Shown: positions 6,423 through 12,582 of the stretch, piece after piece
How the letters are laid out: each line of letters begins with the position of its first letter
How positions within the stretch are numbered: the first letter of the stretch is position 1
Translations under genes and position numbers: made by a program
The notes under the pieces: generated by a model
Databases searched by the model: none
What the model saw: the letters and a program-made list of their open reading frames with translations, nothing else
Told to the model about the DNA's origin: nothing
Origin: a virus
Length of the DNA stretch: 41,981 nt
Strand: one strand, 5' to 3'
IMG/VR virus record: IMGVR_UViG_3300036800_000051
Span: 1 to 41,981 of that record

Positions 6423-6661
6423 GCCGGCGCCTTCTCGTCGGAGTGATCGGTCAGCAGCCAGGCAAGGTCGACGCCAAGCTCCAGGGAGAGCACCGAGAGA
6501 TAGCGATCTTCGGGCCGGTGCAGGCCTTTCTCCCACTTGTAGATCATCGTCTGGTCAGCGTCGATGCGGCGACCAAGCTCGCGCCGGGTCAGGCCTAGCT
6601 CGTCGCGCCGGACACGAATGTTCTCTCCGACGATCTGCTTGATTTGCCGAATGATTTGCAT
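6419..6661 (-). CDS. XRE-family regulator, Cro-like
   Basis: 80 residues, nearly all one helix-turn-helix domain: ENIRVRRDELGLTRRELGRR, then the recognition helix DADQTMIYKWEKGLHRP, then a C-terminal LGVDLAWLL stretch. It heads the early operon and is transcribed divergently from a related regulator. It therefore fits a Cro-like role, repressing lysogeny genes or its own promoter. It shares the HTH layout and the phrases ELGLTRR, WE-G-HRP and AW-L with the divergent protein, so the two are likely paralogues. The promoter gives a very short leader. Confidence 0.85.
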   Translation of the reverse strand: MQIIRQIKQIVGENIRVRRDELGLTRRELGRRIDADQTMIYKWEKGLHRPEDRYLSVLSLELGVDLAWLLTDHSDEKAPA

Positions 6662-6763
6662 CTACAACCTGCGCAGAGCATACTACGGCACCTCATGCAT
6701 CGTCAAGCCGCGACGGATAATTCGCATATAAACGCGCAGCATCGGCGCCTTAGGTTGCAACTC
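6662..6763. promoter_or_regulatory. Divergent regulator switch region
   Basis: The gap between the two XRE genes carries promoter and operator candidates. Half-sites CAACCT (6665-6670) and AGGTTG (6752-6757) form an inverted pair near its two edges. Two similar GCGCAG-AGCAT blocks lie at 6671-6680 and 6734-6742. ATGCAT (6695-6700) is palindromic. A plus-strand TATAAA at 6727-6732 could be the -10 of the CI-like gene, without a good -35. This layout fits a lysis-lysogeny switch; the binding sites are not proven. Confidence 0.5.
6677..6706 (-). promoter_or_regulatory. Sigma70-type promoter for the early operon
   Basis: Read on the minus strand: TTGACG (6706-6701), an 18-bp spacer, then TATGCT (6682-6677). 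Transcription would start near 6670, about nine bases before the Cro-like ATG, so the leader is extremely short. Confidence 0.6.
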
Positions 6764-7174
6764 GTGGCGAGCGATCAGGCCGTTCAAATCGGAGCGCGGC
6801 TGCGCAAACGCCGCGCAGAGTTAGGGCTGACGCGTCGCCAGCTGTCGCAGCGGATGGAGGGTCTTGCGACCGAGAACGATCTCTACCGCTGGGAATCCGG
6901 CAAGCACCGGCCCCAGGACGACACCCTTTCGGCTATCGCCCGCGCCCTGGACCGCGACTATGCGTGGGCGCTCGGCCTAAGCCCGGACGAGACAGACGCC
7001 GACGTCGAGTGGGATGACGCGCTCGAGGAAAGGATCATCCAGCGTCTCGGCGAGCTGGAAGAGCAGATACGTCTGCTGCGGGCCGAGCTAGTAGTCCGCG
7101 ATGCGGAAGTGCAGAAACAAATCGCCGAAGGAGTGCGGACCATTCAGGCGTCTCTACATCAGCCGCCGCAATGA
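6764..7174 (+). CDS. XRE-family repressor, CI-like
   Basis: About 136 residues from GTG 6764; TTG 6755 and an upstream ATG at 6644 are alternatives. The HTH domain occupies roughly residues 8-65 (GARLRKRRAELGLTRRQLSQ, ..., LYRWESGKHRPQDDTLSAI). A charged coiled-coil C-terminus follows (ERIIQRLGELEEQIRLLRAE) in place of a LexA-type peptidase domain, so RecA-driven self-cleavage is not expected. It is the only clear plus-strand gene in the early half and faces the Cro-like gene. This is the best candidate for the lysogeny repressor. Its 3' third overlaps a minus-strand gene. Confidence 0.75.
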   Translation: MASDQAVQIGARLRKRRAELGLTRRQLSQRMEGLATENDLYRWESGKHRPQDDTLSAIARALDRDYAWALGLSPDETDADVEWDDALEERIIQRLGELEEQIRLLRAELVVRDAEVQKQIAEGVRTIQASLHQPPQ

Positions 7175-7268
7175 GCGCTTTGCGAGCCGTTTCGGTGGGA
7201 TGCTCGGAGAACGTCACGGCATCCTTGCCTCGGTGGACGGTGAGCACTGGCGGCTGGCTTGACGACAT
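7035..7268 (-). CDS. 77-aa protein overlapping the repressor gene antisense
   Basis: ATG at 7268 is preceded by a near-perfect ribosome site GGAGGAG eight bases upstream, and a consensus-like promoter lies at 7386-7415. The N-terminal half reads like a genuine protein (VLTVHRGKDAVTFSEHPTE, TARKALIAAADVETPEW). The C-terminal half is Ala/Arg-rich and lies antisense to 140 bp of the repressor gene. A competing plus-strand frame (7171-7458) overlaps it, starting with ATGA at the repressor stop. I prefer the minus frame for its signals. No family recognised. Confidence 0.5.
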   Translation of the reverse strand: MSSSQPPVLTVHRGKDAVTFSEHPTETARKALIAAADVETPEWSALLRRFVSALPHRGLLARPAADVSALPARRDAG

Positions 7269-7385
7269 ATGCGACTCCTCCGTGATTCCGGATTGCACCC
7301 GACCTCTAATCAGCCACCTAATCCGACCTCCCTTCCCAAAGGGTCGAATTGCGCGCCGCCCGCTCGATAGCTCTATTGCACCCGC

Positions 7386-7415
7386 AGGATATTCAGACCG
7401 TCAACTTGATGTCAA
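7386..7415 (-). promoter_or_regulatory. Promoter facing the repressor gene
   Basis: Minus strand TTGACA (7415-7410), an 18-bp spacer and TATCCT (7391-7386). A second GTTGAC copy inside the spacer forms a direct repeat 11 bases apart, as an operator might. A CGACC/GGTCG hairpin lies in the ~110-base leader. The transcript would read through the 77-aa gene and then antisense to the repressor. Confidence 0.55.
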
Positions 7416-7491
7416 CATCCAAGCAGCCACGCAACAACGGATTGCGCAGAGTTTTTGAGCAATGGGCATAAAACCTCCAGAAACGCGAAAC

Positions 7492-7520
7492 GGCCCGGCC
7501 TCCACAAAGGAAACCGGGCC
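7492..7520 (-). terminator. Late-operon terminator
   Basis: A 12-bp stem GGCCCGGTTTCC / GGAGGCCGGGCC (two G-T wobbles) with a 5-nt loop, followed on the minus strand by GTTTCGCGTTT. It lies 53-81 bp beyond the holin-like gene, at the end of the late gene string, as expected for the terminator of that operon. Confidence 0.65.
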
Positions 7521-7572
7521 ATTCCACACGACGCCACTCGGCAGGGGCAGCCGCTCACATCAACATAGCGTT

Positions 7573-8004
7573 TCAGACGGTCGGAGCCACCGGGGGGACA
7601 GGGGCGGGAGCGGGGGCAGCGGGAGCAGGCGCAGGACTCGGCTGAGGCAACTGGGCCACCAGCTCGTTGAACTGCGCCTGCACCGCCCTTTGCGCCTGAG
7701 CGATCGCGTCATCCACCAGATTGTTCGCCCCTGGATCCGCCTTCTCCACCGCGGAGACGACCGGAACCGCTCCCGTCTCGATCGAATGGACCACCTTCGC
7801 CACCTTCGGGTCCTTCTCGACGTCGTGGATCAGCTTCACCATCGCCGCCGCCCCCGCAGTAGCCCCAGCAATCCCCAACGCGTTGATTCCCGACGCGTCG
7901 AGATGAATTCCGTACTTCGCAGCGGCGGCGGCTAGCCAGGCTGAGCCGGCGGCGACAATCGGGGTAGCGATCCCAAGCAGCAGCTTGGTTGGGTTCAGAC
8001 TCAT
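7573..8004 (-). CDS. Holin-like membrane protein
   Basis: 143 residues. Two hydrophobic stretches (LLLGIATPIVAAGSAWLAAAAA at residues ~8-29 and INALGIAGATAGAAAMVKLI at ~40-59) are followed by a charged region and a Pro/Ala tail (PAPAPAAPAPAPVPP). This is a common layout for actinophage holins, which pierce the inner membrane at lysis. It is the last gene before the late terminator. The start is ATG 8004 after a GAAGGAGAATCT ribosome site, also in ATGA overlap with the upstream gene. Holin function is inferred from topology and position. Confidence 0.6.
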   Translation of the reverse strand: MSLNPTKLLLGIATPIVAAGSAWLAAAAAKYGIHLDASGINALGIAGATAGAAAMVKLIHDVEKDPKVAKVVHSIETGAVPVVSAVEKADPGANNLVDDAIAQAQRAVQAQFNELVAQLPQPSPAPAPAAPAPAPVPPVAPTV

Positions 8005-8255
8005 AGATTCTCCTTCGGGACGATGTCATTATGAAAGTGCTTGCGGCAGACGGGCTGCCCATGCTCAGGATGCGCATGCCCCAGCCGCCAGCAACGCGGC
8101 TCACCGCAGTTGTGATGCCGATACGCGGCAACGAGAAGACCGACCAGCGTGACCTCGCCAATATCCGACCCCGGACCTGACCACCAGGCGTAGCCGTTGC
8201 CGTGCTCTGTGTGGAGCACATAGGTCTGGAAGGCAACCCAGAGCCAGTGGATCAC
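8001..8255 (-). CDS. 84-aa membrane-associated lysis-region protein
   Basis: GTG at 8255 forms GTGA with the upstream stop. The N-terminus is aromatic (MIHWLWVAFQTYVLHTEHGNG), followed by a hydrophobic segment SDIGEVTLVGLLVAAYRHH that may span the membrane. A Cys/His-rich end (CGEPRCWRLGHAHPEHGQPVC, HFHND) could bind metal. Short proteins with this pattern sit beside lysis genes in many actinophages. Their role is unknown. Confidence 0.6.
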   Translation of the reverse strand: MIHWLWVAFQTYVLHTEHGNGYAWWSGPGSDIGEVTLVGLLVAAYRHHNCGEPRCWRLGHAHPEHGQPVCRKHFHNDIVPKENL

Positions 8256-8455
8256 GCCGCCCAGTCCGCCGGGATTGTGATCTCTCCCAACAACTCCGGA
8301 ACCACCACCTGAGCCCGGTCGAGCTCCTTGCGATCCAGGAGCAGGTCGTGGAGCGTCTGGCAGTTACGAACCCTTAGCTGGTCGGAAGCCCAGCCGATCA
8401 CCTCGTAGAGATGATGATCGAGCTGGAAGTATGTGTCGGGAGCGAACTCGTCCAT
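8252..8455 (-). CDS. Uncharacterised 67-aa protein
   Basis: ATG 8455. The product is acidic and folded-looking: FQLDHHLYEVIGWASDQL, then DLLLDRKELDRAQVVVPELLG. The beta-alpha mixture suggests a compact soluble domain. Its stop overlaps the start of the next gene by GTGA and it lies four bases after the lyase-like gene. No function is suggested. Confidence 0.55.
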   Translation of the reverse strand: MDEFAPDTYFQLDHHLYEVIGWASDQLRVRNCQTLHDLLLDRKELDRAQVVVPELLGEITIPADWAA

Positions 8456-8459
8456 ACGC

Positions 8460-9554
8460 TCATGGCCCGTAGGGTGGGTCGACGATCGTGGAAGCTACAG
8501 ACGCGTAGGTTGGCCCCGCGGCAGGGGATCCGTGATAGAACGTGCTCGTGTAGCCGGCCCCTGAGTTGTTGCGATAGTTGTTGATCTGCACCCAGTTCGC
8601 GGACTGGTCAGTAGCCCCGGGGATCAGCGTCGGATAGTGCAGTGTCTGGGAACCACAACCAGACAGCGTTGAGGAGTCAGAGCAGGAGAACGTGACCGGC
8701 TGGCCGTCTTCCCAGAGCTGAACCTCGCCCACACCGGGACTCGTGGAGAACACCATGTGTTCGATGAAGTCGTGCCACTTGCCGTCGGCTGCGAGATTGC
8801 CTCGCCAGAGCGTCTGTCCGCCCCCTGAACGGCCAGACGTGTTCCCACCGTAGCCGAACACGGTGCAGCCGCTGGGGTTCTCGTAGGCGTTCAGGCCGTT
8901 GCTCGGCGACCCGCTCGTCGGTGCTCCGAACTGCTCGTTGAACATGTCCAGCGTGTTGGGACTGGACCCGATGTGGCAGGGCAGCCCGTTGACCGGGATC
9001 AGGATCGGAATCGAGATGTAGTAGGACCCCGGCGCGATGAAATGCTTCGAATCCCAATCCAGGCGCTGTTCACACGACCAGGCGCACGTCTGCGGAGTCA
9101 CCTTCTGCTCGAGCACCGTCTGCCCGGAGCCAAGCGGATCAGGAACGCAAGTGTTCACGGCTCCGTCTGACGTGGTGTAGCCCGGCGCCGGGTTGATCGA
9201 AGCCCACAGATTGGAGCCGCCGCACGACGAAGCGAACGAACCAAACCACGTCGTCCCAGCGCCCGTCGGATTGCCCGCTGCTACGGCTTTGGGAGGATGA
9301 ATAGCCCCGACGCGGCGTTTCCCGCCCGGGACCGGCTTAGGAGCGGGATGCTGGTTGTGAGCGCGCCGGCGAACCCGGCGACGAACATGCCGAGCGCAGT
9401 TGGCGTGGTGGTGAGGGTGATGGCGATACGTGCAGTGACGGTGGTGGTGAACTCGGTGGTAGGCGCTCGCTGCTGGCGTAGCCAGGAACAGGGGACCAAG
9501 CAGGGCACCAGCCAAGCAGCCGCACACGACGGGCACACGGGAATAACGAAGCAT
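8460..9554 (-). CDS. Secreted polysaccharide-lyase-like protein
   Basis: 364 residues from ATG 9554, chosen because a GGAGG ribosome site lies eight bases upstream and the protein then opens with a clean signal peptide (VVCGCLAGALLGPLFLATPAASA). A His/Arg-rich linker follows (HHHRHCTYRHHPHHH). Residues ~150-364 look like a jelly-roll domain of the heparin lyase I type (PF14099-like): GKWHDFIEHMVFS, VQLWEDGQPV, WVQINNYRNN. Six or more cysteines suggest disulphides. The role could be degrading host capsule or wall polymer at release, or a lysogenic conversion function. The family call is from pattern memory only. Confidence 0.55.
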   Translation of the reverse strand: MLRYSRVPVVCGCLAGALLGPLFLATPAASAYHRVHHHRHCTYRHHPHHHANCARHVRRRVRRRAHNQHPAPKPVPGGKRRVGAIHPPKAVAAGNPTGAGTTWFGSFASSCGGSNLWASINPAPGYTTSDGAVNTCVPDPLGSGQTVLEQKVTPQTCAWSCEQRLDWDSKHFIAPGSYYISIPILIPVNGLPCHIGSSPNTLDMFNEQFGAPTSGSPSNGLNAYENPSGCTVFGYGGNTSGRSGGGQTLWRGNLAADGKWHDFIEHMVFSTSPGVGEVQLWEDGQPVTFSCSDSSTLSGCGSQTLHYPTLIPGATDQSANWVQINNYRNNSGAGYTSTFYHGSPAAGPTYASVASTIVDPPYGP

Positions 9555-9559
9555 CGGGT

Positions 9560-10246
9560 CTACCTCCCCAGCGGGGCGGCGTTTAGGGGAATCCCCCGGA
9601 TCCGCCAGTGCCCATGCTGCGAATCTGAGCCCCGGTCGACCTGGAGCTCGGCGCTCATCCACTCCTGAGGACCAGCGAAATGCGCCCTCCCCGGAAGACC
9701 CCGGATGTGCCACTCGCCCGTCCCGAGATCCACTGTGCCCTCAAACCGGGCCATCCCATGAGGCCTCGGAGGGATAACCGGGGAGATGCCCTGAAAGAAG
9801 TTCGCCAGCGCAACATTACGGTCGACGGGTCCGGGGTCAGCGAACTGGTCAGCATCAGCCCACTCCGGGATCTGAGCAACATTGTTGTAGTGCGCGACCC
9901 ACCGTTTGATCCGCCGCCCATACTTCGCGAGAGTGTTCAGAAGCCCCTGTTTCTCCCACACGTCCAGGCTCGCGTACACGCACACCAGCGGCACGTTCAG
10001 CCTCACCTGAGCTGCGACCCAGGCTTCGGCCTGGGGGACAGACATATCCCCGCGCTCGCAGTCACAGGCGAACACGTCAGGACCCAACCGGCCGAACACA
10101 GTGATCCCGTACAGCTTCGCGTGAGGCAACCGGGCACGAACCGCAGTCAGATTCGCGAAAGCACCGTCAGCGTAGTACACGCCGTACTGGGAGTTCGGGT
10201 TGAGGTTTCCCGCGGTGACAGCATCCTCAAAATCGATGAGGGTCAT
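9560..10246 (-). CDS. Glycoside-hydrolase-like endolysin candidate
   Basis: 228 residues. The first ~150 read like a TIM-barrel of the GH25/DUF1906 kind: YGVYYADGAFANLTAVRA, LYGITVFGR, FACDCERGDMSVPQAEAWVA, LVCVYASLDVWE, KRWVAHYNN. The CDCERGD and Trp-x-Ala-His-Tyr segments sit where active-site acids occur in such folds. A C-terminal repeat pair, GTGEWHIRGLPGRAHFAG and HGHWRIRGIPLNAAPLG, looks like a small wall-binding module. It is flanked by holin-like genes, so a peptidoglycan hydrolase is the natural reading. No signal peptide is present, so it would need a holin. Confidence 0.55.
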   Translation of the reverse strand: MTLIDFEDAVTAGNLNPNSQYGVYYADGAFANLTAVRARLPHAKLYGITVFGRLGPDVFACDCERGDMSVPQAEAWVAAQVRLNVPLVCVYASLDVWEKQGLLNTLAKYGRRIKRWVAHYNNVAQIPEWADADQFADPGPVDRNVALANFFQGISPVIPPRPHGMARFEGTVDLGTGEWHIRGLPGRAHFAGPQEWMSAELQVDRGSDSQHGHWRIRGIPLNAAPLGR

Positions 10247-10431
10247 TTGGTAAACCCGCCCGACGCATACAGCAGAATCAGCAGGAAGATCACGAACGCG
10301 ATCAACCCCACCGCCGGCTGGGGAGCGTGCAGCACATAGATACCGATCGCGTACACGATCACCCCAACCAGCAACGCGACGAGCAGAGCCACGAGAATCG
10401 CGCCGAGCGCGACAGCTCCAACAGCCAACAT
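10243..10431 (-). CDS. 62-aa two-span membrane protein, holin candidate
   Basis: Residues 2-34 and 41-58 are hydrophobic (LAVGAVALGAILVALLVALL and AVGLIAFVIFLLILLYA), with a short turn between. The start is ATG 10431 after AAGGAGTTTTC, and its stop overlaps the lysin start by ATGA. Being paired with the lysin makes it a second holin or antiholin candidate beside the 143-aa one. Confidence 0.6.
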   Translation of the reverse strand: MLAVGAVALGAILVALLVALLVGVIVYAIGIYVLHAPQPAVGLIAFVIFLLILLYASGGFTK

Positions 10432-10446
10432 GAAAACTCCTTAGAG

Positions 10447-10746
10447 TCAGGTTTTAGACGGACACTGCAAAGGATGCAGCGCCCGGATGGTGCGCTGCTC
10501 ACCGGTCACGCTCGCCCGGATCGTCGCCGGGCTAATCCCCGGAATCCCATGCGGATGATGCTTCAGAAAACTCTGGGCAGACTGAGACCGATTGCGAAGA
10601 TCATCACGAAACGCGCACAACGCCTGGGTATCTGACTGCTGGTTGGCTCCGATCCGATCACCCAGATTGAACGCCTGCCAGTCCGCGTAAGCAGCCTGGG
10701 TGAAAATGATCGCCAGCATTACGATGAGAGCGTTGGTGCGAGTCAC
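10447..10746 (-). CDS. Membrane-anchored or secreted 99-aa protein
   Basis: GTG 10746 (GTGA overlap with the upstream gene). A hydrophobic N-terminus (NALIVMLAIIFTQAAYA) serves as a signal or anchor. The remaining ~75 residues form a helical, basic domain with two cysteines (ALCAFRDDLRNRSQ..., ALHPLQC). Proteins of this shape occur next to the DUF7201-like coiled-coil gene in actinophage lysis regions and may take part in envelope disruption. A spanin role is possible but unproven. Confidence 0.55.
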   Translation of the reverse strand: MTRTNALIVMLAIIFTQAAYADWQAFNLGDRIGANQQSDTQALCAFRDDLRNRSQSAQSFLKHHPHGIPGISPATIRASVTGEQRTIRALHPLQCPSKT

Positions 10747-11102
10747 AGCACACCATGGGATTTCAGGAACCCCACCAATACCGTTGCACAGATTGCCGTC
10801 ACCCCTAGCCAGAACGTTCGCCGAGAGATCTGCTTCTCGTTGGCCTCCTTGAGCTGCCGGTTACGGTCCGCTTCGACCGCATCCCGTGTGACCAAGGTTC
10901 CAGCAATCCCATCAACTTTTTCGCTGAGCTCAGAGATACTGTCCTTTAACGCCTGAGCGTTCTGGGCGTGCTTCTCGATCGAACCATTGATCGCCTTGAA
11001 CCGGTTCTCATGGTCACGCAAATGCGAATCCACATCCGCATCGCGTCGTCCTTGGGTGTAGGCGACCTTGAACGCCCGGTCGCGCTCAGAATCATCCTCC
11101 AT
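10743..11102 (-). CDS. Tail-anchored coiled-coil membrane protein
   Basis: 119 residues from ATG 11102; the open frame extends to 11135. Residues ~25-75 form a coiled coil (LRDHENRFKAINGSIEKHAQ, ISELSEKVDGIAGTLVTRD). Residues ~92-112 make one C-terminal membrane span (FWLGVTAICATVLVGFL). Proteins of this plan lie in many phage lysis cassettes, often next to holins, and might modulate them. It overlaps the small-terminase candidate by 11 bases. Confidence 0.6.
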   Translation of the reverse strand: MEDDSERDRAFKVAYTQGRRDADVDSHLRDHENRFKAINGSIEKHAQNAQALKDSISELSEKVDGIAGTLVTRDAVEADRNRQLKEANEKQISRRTFWLGVTAICATVLVGFLKSHGVL

Positions 11103-11631
11103 CCTCAGACTCCGCCGTAACCTCAGCTGGAGCATCCGGCAAAGTGAGTACTCCCTTGGCTACGAGAGACCGGAGGATCTCCTCGGCGTTACGGCTCTCC
11201 GTGATCTGCGACGGCCTACCCGTGAGCGACAACAGCTTGTCGGTATTAGCCTGTGCGACTCTCGCTAACGCAGCAGCAGACTTGGCGGGTTCCGGGTCAC
11301 GGTCTTTCTCCAGTCGTTCCTTCGCTCGTGTGACTGCGAGGCGTTGCGCGTCGATTGCTTCCTGGACAGCGTCGCGCATGTCATTGGAGATCGTCTTCTC
11401 CTTGAGCACGCCCATCTGCTCGCGGATCTGCTCATAGCGCTCCCAGTACTTCGTACGCGTCCACTCCATCAGCGTGGTGTGATTCGGGACCCGCCGCCCA
11501 TCCGGATTGTTAGCCTCGAGCCACCGGACAGCCGCAGGAGCGTTACCAACCCACGCGACCATCGCTTGAAGGCAACGGTCTACCTCTTCTTGGGAGTAGG
11601 CGTGCGCCGGCCCTGAGTTCGTTGCTGCCAT
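11092..11631 (-). CDS. Terminase small subunit candidate
   Basis: 179 residues from ATG 11631. Residues ~10-55 hold a helix-turn-helix (SQEEVDRCLQAMVAWVGNAP, AAVRWLEANN, RVPNHTTLMEWTR) with the look of a transposase- or TerS-type DNA binder. A central helical region follows (MRDAVQEAIDAQRLAVTRAK), then a C-terminal domain, as in TerS proteins that recognise packaging sites and form rings. The gene is ~26 kb from the large subunit, which is unusual but known in some podovirus maps. Alternatives are another HTH regulator. Moderate confidence. Confidence 0.5.
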   Translation of the reverse strand: MAATNSGPAHAYSQEEVDRCLQAMVAWVGNAPAAVRWLEANNPDGRRVPNHTTLMEWTRTKYWERYEQIREQMGVLKEKTISNDMRDAVQEAIDAQRLAVTRAKERLEKDRDPEPAKSAAALARVAQANTDKLLSLTGRPSQITESRNAEEILRSLVAKGVLTLPDAPAEVTAESEDGG

Positions 11632-11635
11632 CTGA

Positions 11636-11809
11636 CTACTTGCGACCCCGGCGCTGGCGAAGCACAGCCTGCACCGACTCTTTCTTCGCCGACGCCTGCG
11701 CCATATTTTTAGCCCCGTATTTCTTTGCTCCGATCGTGTAGGCAAGCCCTCCAGGGTTCTTCACCCCTTGCGCGGCGAGCTTCCCAGCCAACTGGCTGAA
11801 CGCAGACAC
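11636..11809 (-). CDS. 57-aa basic protein
   Basis: GTG 11809 follows an AAGGAG ribosome site seven bases upstream, and the frame ends in TAG four bases before the TerS candidate. The product, VSAFSQLAGKLAAQGVKNPG plus a Lys/Arg-rich remainder ending RQRRGRK, matches the plan of short basic phage proteins with a KNPGGLAYTIGAKKYG-like core. They are often next to structural genes and may bind DNA. Below the usual ORF size but well supported by signals. Confidence 0.6.
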   Translation of the reverse strand: MSAFSQLAGKLAAQGVKNPGGLAYTIGAKKYGAKNMAQASAKKESVQAVLRQRRGRK

Positions 11810-11820
11810 TGTGTTCTCCT

Positions 11821-12573
11821 TTACTCGTAGGAAGCGGGATAGTTCGCGCGGGTGTGCTCGCCCTGCGAAGGCGGCGACAGGTTCTTCCCGAACGGCTGAG
11901 CCAAAGGCGCATACCGATACTTCGTCCGCCGGCTGGGCGGGACTGCTGTTTGAAGCGGAAGGATCATGTGTTTGTCCACCGCCGGGGTTGCTCCCACTCG
12001 GTCATGGCCGGTTGGTGGAAGCCGCCAGCCCCCCATCGGCTGATGTCCCGTGATCACATCGGACACAGCCGCATACGGGACCGGCACCGACCGCAACAGT
12101 GGAGTCGACGGAATGTTGGGATGACCAAAATCAAGCGGCAATCCCGGTTGGGCGGGAACCTCCAGCCCGCCTGGCGCTCCCGGCTCCGGAGAAGACCAGC
12201 GGTACTGAACCCCAGGGTTTGCTGCGGAGAGAGCGTTCAGCAGCTTGGACAGCTGCGCACTCGTCGGTGTCTGCCCGGAGCCCTTTTGTTGGCCCTGCAC
12301 CGCTTTAGCCAGCCTGGATGTGAGCTGCTGCTTCGCGGACTTCGGTGCCGGACGAGCCGTCTGACGCGGCGGCGGTGGGCTCATCGCCCGTGCTTTCGCT
12401 GCTCCCAGCATCGCCATCGGAGCCTGACGTGCCGCGGGCCGCGAAGGGATAATCGCGACGCCGCGAGGATTCGCTCCTGTGTGCAGGTTGGCTACCGGTG
12501 GAGGGGGAGCTTTCGGAGCCGGCCGCGATGGAACGATCGGCGGCCCGCGCGAGTTGTAGCCAATGGCAGGCAT
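11821..12573 (-). CDS. Proline-rich virion-associated protein with shared N-terminal module
   Basis: 250 residues. It begins MPAIGYNSRGPPIVPSRP, almost the same as the 1277-aa protein encoded at 13825-17658. It also carries one copy of the LGAAKARAMSPP repeat. The rest is Pro/Gly/Ala-rich with little predicted fold, ending SQGEHTRANYPASYE. It sits between the TerS candidate and the virion lysozyme among ejection-type genes. A small capsid- or ejection-associated protein is a reasonable reading. The start follows AGGAGAACTGA. Confidence 0.6.
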   Translation of the reverse strand: MPAIGYNSRGPPIVPSRPAPKAPPPPVANLHTGANPRGVAIIPSRPAARQAPMAMLGAAKARAMSPPPPRQTARPAPKSAKQQLTSRLAKAVQGQQKGSGQTPTSAQLSKLLNALSAANPGVQYRWSSPEPGAPGGLEVPAQPGLPLDFGHPNIPSTPLLRSVPVPYAAVSDVITGHQPMGGWRLPPTGHDRVGATPAVDKHMILPLQTAVPPSRRTKYRYAPLAQPFGKNLSPPSQGEHTRANYPASYE

Positions 12574-12582
12574 TCAGTTCTC

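Noticed and set aside
7171-7458. 95-codon plus-strand frame starting with ATGA at the repressor stop
   Set aside because: The overlap is tempting, but the minus frame in the same DNA has an ideal ribosome site and promoter, and this product is Ser/Arg/Pro-rich without pattern.
7492-7520. Possible third copy of the two-hairpin RNA element (GGCCCGG stem)
   Set aside because: The stem matches by chance, but the loop lacks GTGAA, the CA/C internal loop and hairpin 2. It is better explained as a terminator.
9555-9713. 53-codon extension of the lyase-like protein
   Set aside because: The signal peptide and a GGAGG site both mark ATG 9554. The extension overlaps the lysin gene.
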